The notes: generated by a model from the sequence alone, not told the origin. DNA of 43,258 nucleotides from Planctomycetota bacterium (GCA_027623235.1 JAQBVJ010000059.1:1-43258), one strand, 5' to 3'; counted from the stretch's first letter, positions 9,841 through 18,673 are shown. Made by a program: numbers and translations.

Positions 9841-9841
9841 C

Positions 9842-11359
9842 ATGACCGAGCCACACCTGCCACGGCCTTCTTTCAGTTTGTCTCTCAGCGCAAAGTCGCA
9901 AAGACGCAGGAACGCCAGCAGCCCGTTGAAGAAGTCCATTCCCTGTAGCGGAGCGGCGCAAGCCGCCCGGTTTTGCATGGGAGAACGCACTCTGACCGGA
10001 CGGCTCGCGCCGTGCCGCTACCAGATTCAACGGACTGCTGGCGTTCTTTCACGTCTTTGCGCCCTCGCACTGCTGTGTGTCTGCTTTTTCTTTGTTGCCG
10101 GCTGTGGAGACGACGATCCACCGATTCCCAAACCAGCGGAGTCCAAACCCGGCGCGACAAAACAGACGGGTGGAGACACAAAGCCGTCCGGTCAGGGTGG
10201 CTCAGAAACGAAACCGGCCCCGAAACCGGCCTCGACAGAGGTCGCAGCGACTACCACCGGAGCGGACCTCTCAAAGAATTTCCCGGCTCTCGCCGCGTTG
10301 CCCGAAGTCCCGGTGCCGCGTGACAACCCGGTGACTCCCGAGAAAGTGGCACTCGGCAAGCTGCTCTTCTTCGACAATCGGTTGTCGGGTGACGCCGGAA
10401 CAAGCTGTGCTTCGTGCCACGATCCGCGGCTCGGCTGGGGCGATGGCCAGGCGGTTTCACGTGGCTACGCGGGAACACAGCACTGGCGGAATTCTCAAAC
10501 GACGATCAATACCGGATACCTGACAAAGCTCTTCTGGGCCGGCGAGGTGCCGAGCCTGGAGGCTCAGGCGAAGAGTGCGATTACGGGAAACCTCGCCGGC
10601 AACGGCGACACGGTGATGATTGAGGAGCGACTGGCTCAGATGCCGGAGTATGTTCAGCGATTTCGCGAGGCTTTTGGAGTCGACCATGCGTCGTTCGATC
10701 TTGTCCTGAAGGCGATCGCCTCGTTCGAGCGAGCGGAAATGACCGTCCGCGACACCGCGTTCGACCGGTTCCTCTCTGGAGACAACGACGCGTTGTCGGA
10801 CGACGCGAAGCGGGGACTGGCCTTGTTCAAAGGGAAGGCCGGCTGCATTCAGTGTCACAACGGGGCGTTGCTTTCGGATGAGAGTTACCACTTCCTCGAC
10901 GTGCCGGCGAGCGACGTTTTCAACACCGATCCCCTGAGGCAGGTGGCTCTTCGGTATCAGCATTACATTCGTGGCGTCCCGGAAGGTGAGTATCGAAACG
11001 CGGATACCGACCACGGGCTTTACTACACAACGAAGAAGGCAGGCGACCGCGGCCGGTTTCGAACTCCGCCGTTGCGGTACCTCGAATTTACCGCGCCGTA
11101 CATGCACAACGGGACGCTGCTGACGATCGAAGATGTCGTCGAGTTTTACAATCAGGGTGGCGGCAGGAATGAGAATCAAAGCCCGCTCATCAAGCCGCTC
11201 AAGCTGACCGAAGATGAAAAGTTCGCCCTCGCCGAGTTCCTGTACTCGCTGAGCGGCGACGAAATCCGCATGTCCGTTCCGGAGCTGCCCGAGTACGAAG
11301 TCGCTGCGGATGTCGCCGCGGCCAAATCGTCTGTTCCACAAGAATCGGAAGACCGATGA
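9842..11359 (+). CDS. Di-heme cytochrome c peroxidase-like lipoprotein (IdrP-type)
   Basis: A second MauG/cytochrome c peroxidase family protein. Heme sites are CASCH (Cys189, Cys192, His193) and CIQCH (Cys335, Cys338, His339), with TAPYMHNG giving Met421. A hydrophobic stretch ends in lipobox VAGC (Cys88), so the mature form should be a lipoprotein with a Lys/Pro/Thr linker. The first ATG (9842) lies one base after the stop of the preceding gene and has a good GGAGAG, but the 505-residue product then has a very long pre-signal region. Residues about 19-73 are encoded by a palindromic repeat (9898-10060). ATG 9977, inside the repeat, is the only other in-frame ATG before the signal peptide. 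The 3' end overlaps the Rieske gene by four bases. Confidence 0.85.
   Translation: MTEPHLPRPSFSLSLSAKSQRRRNASSPLKKSIPCSGAAQAARFCMGERTLTGRLAPCRYQIQRTAGVLSRLCALALLCVCFFFVAGCGDDDPPIPKPAESKPGATKQTGGDTKPSGQGGSETKPAPKPASTEVAATTTGADLSKNFPALAALPEVPVPRDNPVTPEKVALGKLLFFDNRLSGDAGTSCASCHDPRLGWGDGQAVSRGYAGTQHWRNSQTTINTGYLTKLFWAGEVPSLEAQAKSAITGNLAGNGDTVMIEERLAQMPEYVQRFREAFGVDHASFDLVLKAIASFERAEMTVRDTAFDRFLSGDNDALSDDAKRGLALFKGKAGCIQCHNGALLSDESYHFLDVPASDVFNTDPLRQVALRYQHYIRGVPEGEYRNADTDHGLYYTTKKAGDRGRFRTPPLRYLEFTAPYMHNGTLLTIEDVVEFYNQGGGRNENQSPLIKPLKLTEDEKFALAEFLYSLSGDEIRMSVPELPEYEVAADVAAAKSSVPQESEDR
9898..10060. repeat. Composite palindromic repeat inside the 5' end of a coding region
   Basis: Nested inverted repeats. 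The outer arms 9898-9930 and 10026-10060 share the words GCAAAGACG and AACGCCAGCAG with CCGTTGAA in inverted orientation. The inner arms 9945-9971 and 9995-10021 match the 27-base arms of the repeat at 1-110, inverted relative to it. The outer word also resembles the tract at 43151-43184. It lies in frame within the second peroxidase gene and ends where the hydrophobic core of the signal peptide begins. Confidence 0.85.
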
Positions 11360-11907
11360 CTGATCCCTCAGCGGAATCCTGCGGATCTGACTGTGTGTCG
11401 AGGCGGCTGTTTCTGGCCTCGACCGGGGCCGTCACCGCAACGCTTCTGCTGGGCGAAATCTTTCCCGGGCGGGTCCACGGTCAGAACGCGGATGCCCCGG
11501 TCGAAGTCAGCAAACTGCCGCGAAAGAAGATCGGACAAGTCTCCACTCTGGAGCAGGACCGTCCCGTCCCGTTTGACTACCCGACAGACCACTACCTCAA
11601 CAACTGCTTGCTGGTGAAGCTCGGTGAGAAAGCCGGCGGCGGCCTTGGTGAGGCACAGGACATCGTCGCGTTCAGCGGCCGCTGCACTCACATGGGCGGC
11701 AGCCTCGACGGGCTTTACAACGCCGAACACAAAGTCGCCGGGCCGTGTGCCGAGCATCTCACCACCTTTGATCTGACTCGGCACGGCATGGTCGTCGCCG
11801 GTCACGCGACGCAGGCTTTGACGCAGGTTCTGCTCGAAGTGGACGGCGACGACATTTACGCAACCGGCCTGGTCGGTCTGCTCTACGGTTATTCCAGAAA
11901 CGGATAA
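11356..11907 (+). CDS. idrB: Rieske [2Fe-2S] subunit, AioB/IdrB type
   Basis: A 183-residue small subunit of the arsenite oxidase/iodate reductase group. The N-terminus has a twin-arginine signal (SRRLFLAS, Arg16-Arg17, then a hydrophobic stretch), as known for AioB and IdrB, which carry the folded complex across the membrane. Rieske cluster ligands are Cys110 and His112 (CTH) and Cys131 and His134 (CAEH). The C-terminal GHATQAL and GLVGLLYGY segments match the AioB family. The spacing and the AEH sequence differ from the common CPCHG box, but the ligand pattern CxH...CxxH is intact. It overlaps the preceding peroxidase gene (ATGA), so translation is probably coupled. It passes electrons to or from the molybdenum subunit encoded next. 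The idr name rests on the gene neighbourhood; AioB is the alternative. Confidence 0.85.
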   Translation: MTDPSAESCGSDCVSRRLFLASTGAVTATLLLGEIFPGRVHGQNADAPVEVSKLPRKKIGQVSTLEQDRPVPFDYPTDHYLNNCLLVKLGEKAGGGLGEAQDIVAFSGRCTHMGGSLDGLYNAEHKVAGPCAEHLTTFDLTRHGMVVAGHATQALTQVLLEVDGDDIYATGLVGLLYGYSRNG

Positions 11908-11987
11908 CGTTCATTCCGACCGGCCGTTTTGAGGTCGTGATCGGAGTCGGGCCGACAGCCCGCCTACAGAAATCTCCTGGCGAAAAT

Positions 11988-14696
11988 ATGCCCGCCGAAT
12001 CGAAACCACAAAGCTCTGTCCCGCTGCCGCCCAAAAACGCGACGGTTGTCACGACGGCTTGCGATTACTGCATCGTCGCGTGCGGTTACAAAGCGTTCGT
12101 CTGGCCGGAAGGCGAGGAAGGCGGAACGAGCGCCGACGAAAATGCGCTCGGCATCGACTTCCCCACTGAGGAACTATCCGGCCACTGGATCAGCCCGAAC
12201 GAGCATGGTTCGTGTATGGTCGACGGCGTGCGGCACAACCTGGTCGTGCTGCCCGATCCTGACGCGACGGTTGTGAACCCGGGCGGCAATCACTCGATCC
12301 GCGGCGGCTGCCTCGCGAAGAAACCGTTCGATCCGGAAGGAAAAACGAAGGACCGTTTGCAGCATCCCCTGATGCGGATCGGCGGGAAGCTCACACCGGT
12401 TTCCTGGGAGGACGCCATCGAGGTGATGGCTCAGGTCAGTCGCCACGTCCTGGACAAACACGGCACCGAGTCGTGGGGGATGAAGACATTTTCGTATCAG
12501 TACTTCGAAAATACGTACGCGATTTCGAAGCTGGCTTTTGAGTCGATTCAGACGCCGTGCTACGCGCCTCACGACAAACCGGGTCCGGGCAACGACACGG
12601 CGGGAATCGACGACGCCGGCATCGTGCCGTTCAGCGCGTCGTACGACGACTGGTCGCAGGCCGATGTGATTCTGTTTTCCGGCACCGACCCGTACGAAAC
12701 AAAAACTGTCGCGTGGACCGAGTGGATGATGCGGCCGGGGCAGAAGCACATTTACGTGCTGCCTCGCCGTACGACCGGTGTCGCCTGGGCGGAAGCCAAT
12801 GGCGGGCTGTTCCTGCAGATCATCCCTGGCACCGACACGATTCTCCATCTGGCTCTCGCCCGGATCATTCTGGAGAACGGCTGGGAAGACTCGGACTTCA
12901 TCACACGTCACGTCGCCAACCGGTGGGAAATTGATTCCGGTTTTGGTCGAGGCACTCGCAACACGCCCTGGCAGTGGCGCACAACGTGGGGCAAATTCGG
13001 AGCCTCGTTTGTTGAGTACAAAGCGTGGCTGCTGAGCAACCCCGACTCAGAGCTGGCTAACGCCGAGAAAGTCACCGGCATCCCGGCCGCGAAGATTCAG
13101 CAGGCCGCCGAGATGATCGCGAAGCCCGTCGACGGGAAGCGGCCGAAGGCGTCGTTCGCCCTCGAAAAAGGAAATTACTGGAGCAATAACTACCTCAACA
13201 CGGCCAGCTATTCGACGCTCGCTTTGTTGAGCGGCGCCGGTAACAGGCCGGGGCAGGTGGTCTCGCGAATGGGCGGGCACCAGCGCGGCTGGATGGGCGC
13301 GGCCTCGTACCCGCGAATTTTCTCGCCGGAAAAACAGGTCGGCCGCCGCAAGAAAGAAATGGACCTCGACCGCTGGGTCGAGGCCGGCAAGCTGCGTTTC
13401 GCCTGGGTGATCGGAACGACCTGGACGCAGGCCATGGCCGCCAGCCAGGAATTGATGACGACATTTCGGACTTCGACAAGCGGCTCGGAACACCAGATCG
13501 GCGAGGCGGACGTCGCTCACGCGGTCGAGGTTCTGAAAAAGCGAGTCGACTCGGGCGGCATGGTCGTCATCCACCAGGACATTTACCCGCGCGGCCCGAT
13601 GGGCACCGAGTTTGCGGATCTCGTACTCCCGGCCGCAACGTGGGGTGAGGAAGATTTCTCGCGGTGCAACGGTGAGCGGCGGCTGCGGCTGTACTCCAAG
13701 TTCTGCGACCCGCCGGGCGAAGCGAAGCCGGACTGGTGGATCATCCAGCAGTTCGCTCAGCGAATGGGCTTTAAGGATTACGACTGGAAAGACTCGAACG
13801 ACGTGTTCGAGCAGGCGGCGCGTTCAAGTCGAACCGGCATCCTCAATTATCACCCGCTGGTCCACTACGCAGATCAAATGGGAATCAAAGGTCACGAGCT
13901 TCTGCGACGGCTTGGCACCACGGGAATTCAAACACCGATCCGATGGCGAAGCGAGCTGACCGAGCCGCAGGACTACCGCGACTATGCGGGATACTACGAC
14001 GACGAAAACACCCGCGGTGCGATCATCGGTACAAAGCGGCTGCATGCTCCGGAGATGAACTACGGCAAACCGGAAGGCCCGACGCTCCACATGAAATGGA
14101 TGCACGCGTTCAATTCGCAAAGCGGCAAAGGTCTGCTGCACAAAACGCCGTGGGAAGAGTTCTCTGATTTTTATACCCGCATCACGCCTAAGGGCGACGA
14201 ACTGTGGGTCACGATGGGCCGCATCAATGAGATCTGGCAGACGAACTTTGATGGCTCGCGGACGCCGTACATCAAGGATCGGTGGCCTCATCAGTTTGTC
14301 GAGATTCATCCGGACGATGCCGCTTCGCGCGGGATTGAAAGTGGCGATCTGTGTCGCATCGAAAACAACGATGTCCTCGTGCAGACCGGCGGATTCGTCG
14401 GTGTTGACGGGGACTCGCAGACTTTTACCGGCCTCGACAAGGCGGGAAAGATTCGAATCGGGAAGGGGGCCTACGAAGCCGTCGCGATCGTCACCAGCGC
14501 GATTCGCAAAGGCGTCCTGTGGAGCAACGCTCTGGACGCCACTCAGCCACCGAACTCGGTCGTACACCGGGTGCCGGATCCGATTACGAACCGGTACCGG
14601 TTTAAGCTCGGCAAGGGACGCATCACGAAGATCGGGGAGTCCGATTTCAAATCGGACCTGACTCAGATGACGTTTCGGCCTCGGGATATTGTTTGA
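11988..14696 (+). CDS. idrA: Molybdopterin oxidoreductase large subunit, AioA/IdrA type (probable iodate reductase)
   Basis: A 902-residue DMSO-reductase-family enzyme expected to hold bis-MGD molybdenum and one Fe-S cluster. The N-terminal CDYCIVACGY places Cys25, Cys28 and Cys32, and Ser103 (HSIRGG) sits where a fourth Cys would be. This is the arrangement of arsenite oxidase AioA (Cys21, Cys24, Cys28, Ser99, with the same 71-residue spacing), implying a 3Fe-4S cluster. Of AioA's four arsenite-contact residues, His195 (YAPHDKP), Arg427 and His431 (SRMGGHQ) are kept, but Glu203 is replaced by Asp203. No signal peptide is seen, so export with the Rieske subunit is expected. ATG 11988 is preferred over GTG 11937. 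Two adjacent di-heme peroxidases argue for iodate reductase; arsenite oxidase or an undefined sister clade remains possible. Confidence 0.85.
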   Translation: MPAESKPQSSVPLPPKNATVVTTACDYCIVACGYKAFVWPEGEEGGTSADENALGIDFPTEELSGHWISPNEHGSCMVDGVRHNLVVLPDPDATVVNPGGNHSIRGGCLAKKPFDPEGKTKDRLQHPLMRIGGKLTPVSWEDAIEVMAQVSRHVLDKHGTESWGMKTFSYQYFENTYAISKLAFESIQTPCYAPHDKPGPGNDTAGIDDAGIVPFSASYDDWSQADVILFSGTDPYETKTVAWTEWMMRPGQKHIYVLPRRTTGVAWAEANGGLFLQIIPGTDTILHLALARIILENGWEDSDFITRHVANRWEIDSGFGRGTRNTPWQWRTTWGKFGASFVEYKAWLLSNPDSELANAEKVTGIPAAKIQQAAEMIAKPVDGKRPKASFALEKGNYWSNNYLNTASYSTLALLSGAGNRPGQVVSRMGGHQRGWMGAASYPRIFSPEKQVGRRKKEMDLDRWVEAGKLRFAWVIGTTWTQAMAASQELMTTFRTSTSGSEHQIGEADVAHAVEVLKKRVDSGGMVVIHQDIYPRGPMGTEFADLVLPAATWGEEDFSRCNGERRLRLYSKFCDPPGEAKPDWWIIQQFAQRMGFKDYDWKDSNDVFEQAARSSRTGILNYHPLVHYADQMGIKGHELLRRLGTTGIQTPIRWRSELTEPQDYRDYAGYYDDENTRGAIIGTKRLHAPEMNYGKPEGPTLHMKWMHAFNSQSGKGLLHKTPWEEFSDFYTRITPKGDELWVTMGRINEIWQTNFDGSRTPYIKDRWPHQFVEIHPDDAASRGIESGDLCRIENNDVLVQTGGFVGVDGDSQTFTGLDKAGKIRIGKGAYEAVAIVTSAIRKGVLWSNALDATQPPNSVVHRVPDPITNRYRFKLGKGRITKIGESDFKSDLTQMTFRPRDIV

Positions 14697-14714
14697 GGCT
14701 CGATTGACGAGCCC

Positions 14715-17159
14715 TCAGACCCCGACCGGAGTCGAATCCGATTTGCCGCGGACGCCCGTCGTTTCGCGGCTGGATGCTGCGGTGCTCAGGTAATCACCGT
14801 AACTCTGCTGGTACTGGTAGCCGTCGGGAGCGTCTTCGCTGCCGTTGGCCACAACGCCGATGACGTTGATCTGGTTCGTCTCGATCAGTTCCGTCGCGCG
14901 GCGGGCAGCGGCCCGACTGTTCTTCTGAAGTCGCAGCACAAGAATCATGCCGTTCGTTCTTGGGGCAACGATGCACGGGTCGCTGACGGCCAGCAGTGGT
15001 GGGGTGTCGATCAATACGAAATCGTATTCCCGCTCAGCCGTCGACAGCAGCCGCGAGAATTCGTGCGACGCGAGCAGCTCGGCCGGCCGGCCCGGGAGAT
15101 CGCCGGTGGTCAAAATTGAGAGATTCTCAACGACCGTCGACTGAGCTGCCGTGAGCAGATCGATTTCACCGTTGACGACGTCGGTCACTCCGATGCTTTG
15201 TCGAAGGCCGAACAGTTTATGCAGGGTCGGCTTCCTCAAATCTCCGTCGATCAGCAGCACGTTCCGACCCGACTGAGCAATCGCGATCGCCAGATTCGCA
15301 ACGAGCGTGCTCTTGCCATCGCCCGGCTCCGGGCTCGTCACCTGAATCAGTTTTTGCGAAGAGCTCACGCAGGCGTTGAAGGCCGTTCGGACCGATCGGT
15401 AAGCCTCGGCCTCGGGCGAACCCGGGCTGTGGTAGTAGCACAACGCCGCTTGAAGTGGTCCGGTGAGTCCGCGGGCCTTTGTTTCGAAATCGGGCACGGT
15501 GCCGAGCACGGGCAACGACAGGCTGTTTCGAATTTCCTCAACGGACTTGAGCGTCGTGTCCCGCCACTCAACCCAGAAGATGAACACACCCAGCAGCCCG
15601 CAGACGCCGATCACACCGGCTCCGTAGAGCTTCGCAATCTGCTTCATCGAAAGCTGGTCTCGTGCCGGCGCGATCTGCTGCAGATTGTAACCGGGCGTTT
15701 CCTTTTCAATCTTGAGGTTCGAAGCCTGCGTCTCCATCAGATTCCAGAGGCCGTTCAGCGGATCGATCCGGTCGTTGAACTTCCGGTCTTCCTCAAGAAA
15801 CGTTCCGAGCGATTTCGCTTTCGCGGAAACGACTTTGTACTCAACGTCGATGCGTGCTTCCTGATCCGAAATGCTCGCGAGTTTCTGTGTGAGGGACAGC
15901 AGGTAAATATCGATGAGGTCCTTGCCGCTGGCCGTTCGGACCTGCGTCAGCGGATTCGGTGCGGTCACGCCCGGAGCGTTTCCGGACTGCCCGGGAACCG
16001 CCAGACCTCGCTGTCGGTAGTACTGATAAAGAGTTGCCATCTGCGCCCGCACGACGACGACATCCGGCCAGTCCGGCCCGAACTGCTGAACCAGTTCCCG
16101 CTCCTTCAACATGAGCGGCAGCAGTTGCGAGTCGAGCGACGCCTGAATGGTATTGGGATTGTTGATCGCAACGGTCGTCTGCGACGCGCTGGAGCCACCA
16201 GACGTCGGTGCCGAGAAAAGCTGAATCGTTGCGGCGAGTTCTTCGCGCGGCTGTCCGGCTGCGAGTGCCGACTCGATCGCCTGAATCTGCGATTCCACTT
16301 CGTTCCGCTGATGTCGGAGCAGCTCGCGGTTTGTCTGCAGCGTGTCGAGCGTGCCCTGGTGAACGTTTGCCGAGATGGTGATCCGCTCGCCGTTCGGTCC
16401 GCGTTCCGGGCGTCTCAGATGAATCGGCGCGGTGCTGCGGAAGCCTTCGTACTCCACTTCGACTTTGTCGATGTCGTTCTGAATCCTGGCGCTGGTTTTC
16501 CCAACGAGCTCGATGAGCTCATTCGTGTTTTCCTTGTGCTGGGATTTGAGAAACTGGTCGTAGGCATCGATGATCGCATTGACGACGACTTTCGCATCAG
16601 CACGACTTTTACTCTTGAAAGTGACGTCAAGGATGTTGAGCACGGACTGGTCCAGGCCAGCACTGCGCGTCACCTTCAGACTGTCGATGATGTCCTCGAC
16701 CGGATCGTTCGACCCGCTCAGTGTGGAAAGCGTGTTGAGTTTGTGCAGCTCGACGGCCCGCGTCACGATGAGCGGGCTCATGATCAGCGAAATGTGTTCG
16801 GCGCGGTCGCCCCACGTGGGAGCGTCACCTTCCTGGCGGGTCGGCGCGGCGGCCCGTTTGGAAACGAGGACCTTCGCGGTTGCTGTGAACTCCGGTCCGA
16901 GTTTCTGATAGATGAGATGCCCGACGAGAACGCCAATGATCAGCCCGCAGACGACCCAGACGCGATATTTCGTTACCAGGCGGAGATAGTCGATCGCCCC
17001 GGACTTCCACTCGACGCGAGGAGCCTTCGGCGCAGCACGTTCCCAGCGCTGTTCGGGAACCGACGACGCGAGCTTCGCGTTGCGAGCGCCGGTCATTCTG
17101 GAAATATCGAGCGGTTGCTCGTTGAGCGGATCATTGTTCGGTTGGTCGAAGCTGGACAT
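14715..17159 (-). CDS. Polysaccharide co-polymerase fused to tyrosine autokinase (Wzz + BY-kinase)
   Basis: An 814-residue inner-membrane protein for control of exopolysaccharide chain length and export. A first membrane span lies near residues 67-85. A long periplasmic coiled-coil-rich region follows, then a second span near 515-535. The cytoplasmic BY-kinase domain has Walker A (SPEPGDGKST, about 610-620), Walker A' (LLIDGDLRKP, about 636) and Walker B (LIDTPP, about 716). A tyrosine-rich tail (near 783-790, YQYQQSYGDY) is the expected autophosphorylation cluster. The kinase is fused to the Wzz part, as in Gram-negative Wzc proteins. It lies 121 bases downstream of a nucleotide-sugar epimerase on the same strand, consistent with a surface-polysaccharide role. 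Confidence 0.93.
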   Translation of the reverse strand: MSSFDQPNNDPLNEQPLDISRMTGARNAKLASSVPEQRWERAAPKAPRVEWKSGAIDYLRLVTKYRVWVVCGLIIGVLVGHLIYQKLGPEFTATAKVLVSKRAAAPTRQEGDAPTWGDRAEHISLIMSPLIVTRAVELHKLNTLSTLSGSNDPVEDIIDSLKVTRSAGLDQSVLNILDVTFKSKSRADAKVVVNAIIDAYDQFLKSQHKENTNELIELVGKTSARIQNDIDKVEVEYEGFRSTAPIHLRRPERGPNGERITISANVHQGTLDTLQTNRELLRHQRNEVESQIQAIESALAAGQPREELAATIQLFSAPTSGGSSASQTTVAINNPNTIQASLDSQLLPLMLKERELVQQFGPDWPDVVVVRAQMATLYQYYRQRGLAVPGQSGNAPGVTAPNPLTQVRTASGKDLIDIYLLSLTQKLASISDQEARIDVEYKVVSAKAKSLGTFLEEDRKFNDRIDPLNGLWNLMETQASNLKIEKETPGYNLQQIAPARDQLSMKQIAKLYGAGVIGVCGLLGVFIFWVEWRDTTLKSVEEIRNSLSLPVLGTVPDFETKARGLTGPLQAALCYYHSPGSPEAEAYRSVRTAFNACVSSSQKLIQVTSPEPGDGKSTLVANLAIAIAQSGRNVLLIDGDLRKPTLHKLFGLRQSIGVTDVVNGEIDLLTAAQSTVVENLSILTTGDLPGRPAELLASHEFSRLLSTAEREYDFVLIDTPPLLAVSDPCIVAPRTNGMILVLRLQKNSRAAARRATELIETNQINVIGVVANGSEDAPDGYQYQQSYGDYLSTAASSRETTGVRGKSDSTPVGV

Positions 17160-17177
17160 GGCTGACGCACCCGTGTG

Positions 17178-17257
17178 GGCCGGAAAATCCGGCCGTCATC
17201 TCTGCTTCCATTCAACTCAGTTCGATCCCTCGTCCGCAACGTCGTCACTGACGACGT
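17178..17257. other. Two small hairpins between epimerase and tyrosine kinase genes
   Basis: Perfect short inverted repeats lie at 17178-17194 (GGCCGG stem, 5-base loop) and 17239-17257 (ACGTCGTC stem, 3-base loop). They sit in the 121-base spacer of a minus-strand pair. Neither is followed by a T-run, so they are not clear intrinsic terminators; they may affect mRNA stability between the two genes. Confidence 0.5.
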
Positions 17258-17280
17258 GAGTTCTCTTCGCGCTTTGTCTG

Positions 17281-18243
17281 TCAGGTTCCACACTCGAGTT
17301 TGTCGAGGCTGGCCTGCTGAGCATAAAAGTCGATCGTCGGGCCGAGACCCTCGATCCACGGCACGGTGACTTCGTATCCGAGGTCCCGTTTCGTGGCGGA
17401 AATGTCCGCCCACGAGTGTTTCACATCTCCCGCTCGTGCCGGCAGAAAATCCGGATCGCACGACACGTCGAGCCGGCTGCAGATCTCCGTGAGCAATTCG
17501 AGAATGCTCAACGATTCGCCACACGCCACATTGTAGACGTTGCCGGATGCACCCTCGGCGAGCGACGCCCGCATGTTGGCCTCGACGACGTTCTGCACGT
17601 ACGTGAAATCCCGCGACTGTGTTCCGTCTCCAAAAATCTTTGGACGGCGACCGTTCACCAGTGCGGAGACAAACAGAGGGATGACCGCCGAGTACGGACT
17701 GTGCGGATCCTGACGCGGGCCGAAGATGTTGAAGTAGCGAAGCCGGACGGTTTCCAGATCGTACGACGCCGCGAAGGCCTCGCAGTAGAGTTCACCGGCG
17801 AGCTTGGCCGCCGCGTAGGGCGAAAGCACCTGCGGCCGTTGAGCTTCGCGTTTCGGCATCTCCGGATCGTTGCCGTAGGCGCTGCTGGATGCCGCATAAA
17901 CGACTCGCCGCACGCCGGCCTTCACGCACGCGTCAAGAATCGTGACCGTGCCTGTCACGCAGGCTTTGTGAGTGTCGAGCGGTCGGTCCACGCTGAGCGG
18001 AACCGACGCCAGCGCCGCCTGGTGGAATACGACGTCCGCTCCTTTCACCGCTTTTGCACAGGCGTCCGGATCGGCAACGTCTCCCTGAAGGAACTCCACA
18101 CCGTCTTTCAGATGAGCGAGGTTCTGCAGATTCCCTGCGCACAGGTTGTCCAGCACGCGCACCGTGTGCCCGTCCTCGACCAGTCTCGTAACCAGGTGCG
18201 AGCCAATAAAACCCGCTCCACCGGTGACCAGATATTGAGTCAC
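17281..18243 (-). CDS. NAD-dependent nucleotide-sugar epimerase (extended SDR, GalE/WbpP-like)
   Basis: A 320-residue extended short-chain dehydrogenase. The Rossmann motif GGAGFIG is at residues 8-14, and the catalytic YAAAK lies near 143. SSSAYG supplies the Ser/Thr region and [10 protein letters not shown] is typical of UDP-sugar 4-epimerases. GTG 18243 is chosen because AGAGGG precedes it at good spacing and the Rossmann motif follows at once; an in-frame start at 18288 would add 15 unlikely residues. It probably makes an activated sugar for the polysaccharide handled by the downstream Wzz/BY-kinase. The exact sugar (UDP-Glc/Gal or N-acetyl forms) cannot be told. Confidence 0.9.
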   Translation of the reverse strand: MTQYLVTGGAGFIGSHLVTRLVEDGHTVRVLDNLCAGNLQNLAHLKDGVEFLQGDVADPDACAKAVKGADVVFHQAALASVPLSVDRPLDTHKACVTGTVTILDACVKAGVRRVVYAASSSAYGNDPEMPKREAQRPQVLSPYAAAKLAGELYCEAFAASYDLETVRLRYFNIFGPRQDPHSPYSAVIPLFVSALVNGRRPKIFGDGTQSRDFTYVQNVVEANMRASLAEGASGNVYNVACGESLSILELLTEICSRLDVSCDPDFLPARAGDVKHSWADISATKRDLGYEVTVPWIEGLGPTIDFYAQQASLDKLECGT

Positions 18244-18673
18244 TTTTGATCCCTCTTTCCAAAGCCAGTCCGCGCAAACATCCGGCACTCGTCTCCTGGT
18301 TGGACGATCTGCGCAGGAATCTCCGTCCTGAAGTGTAGGCCGCAGAACGGGTCCAGGAGCACGAAGATGCCGACTTTTCGGGATTGCTCGTCATGCTCGC
18401 AACGACTGTCCCGGCTGCCCATCCGGATCGACCGGAACACCCGATCCAGACGGACGCGGTGATTGCCGGCTCCGGCCGGGACCATTCTGTCGCTCTACAG
18501 ACTTCTCTCTCGCCCGCAGCGTGAGGGTCCTTGCGGCGTCGGGAAACCAGAACTACGATGGCCGCTCCTTCGCAAAACGTCGCCTCACCGGATTGTGAGG
18601 CGTCTTTTTTTTAACAAGCGCTTCGGGCCTGATCTCTGCAGGTTTCACGTCCGACGGATTGAGATTCAGCCAC
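18244..18673. other. Intergenic region between divergent genes
   Basis: 430 bases between the minus-strand epimerase and the plus-strand acetyltransferase. The only clear element is the plus-strand intrinsic terminator at 18581-18612. Short frames here have no recognisable protein features. The minus-strand promoter for the epimerase/kinase pair should lie in the left part, but no box could be assigned with confidence. Confidence 0.6.
18581..18612 (+). terminator. Intrinsic terminator with no annotated plus-strand gene upstream
   Basis: An 8-bp stem (18581-18588 with 18595-18602, CGCCTCAC/GTGAGGCG), a 6-base loop, and a run of eight T at 18605-18612 on the plus strand. The nearest plus-strand gene upstream ends at 14696, behind two minus-strand genes. 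It may therefore end an unannotated small transcript starting in 18244-18580. Confidence 0.75.

Noticed and set aside
11356..14696. Plain arsenite oxidase aioBA
   Set aside because: Kept as an alternative but not preferred: two di-heme peroxidases precede it in the same operon, no arsenic resistance or sensing genes are nearby, and one arsenite-contact residue is changed.
15198..17165. Open frame of 655 codons on the plus strand
   Set aside because: It is antisense to the Wzz/BY-kinase gene, which has intact Walker motifs. The frame shows no recognisable domain.
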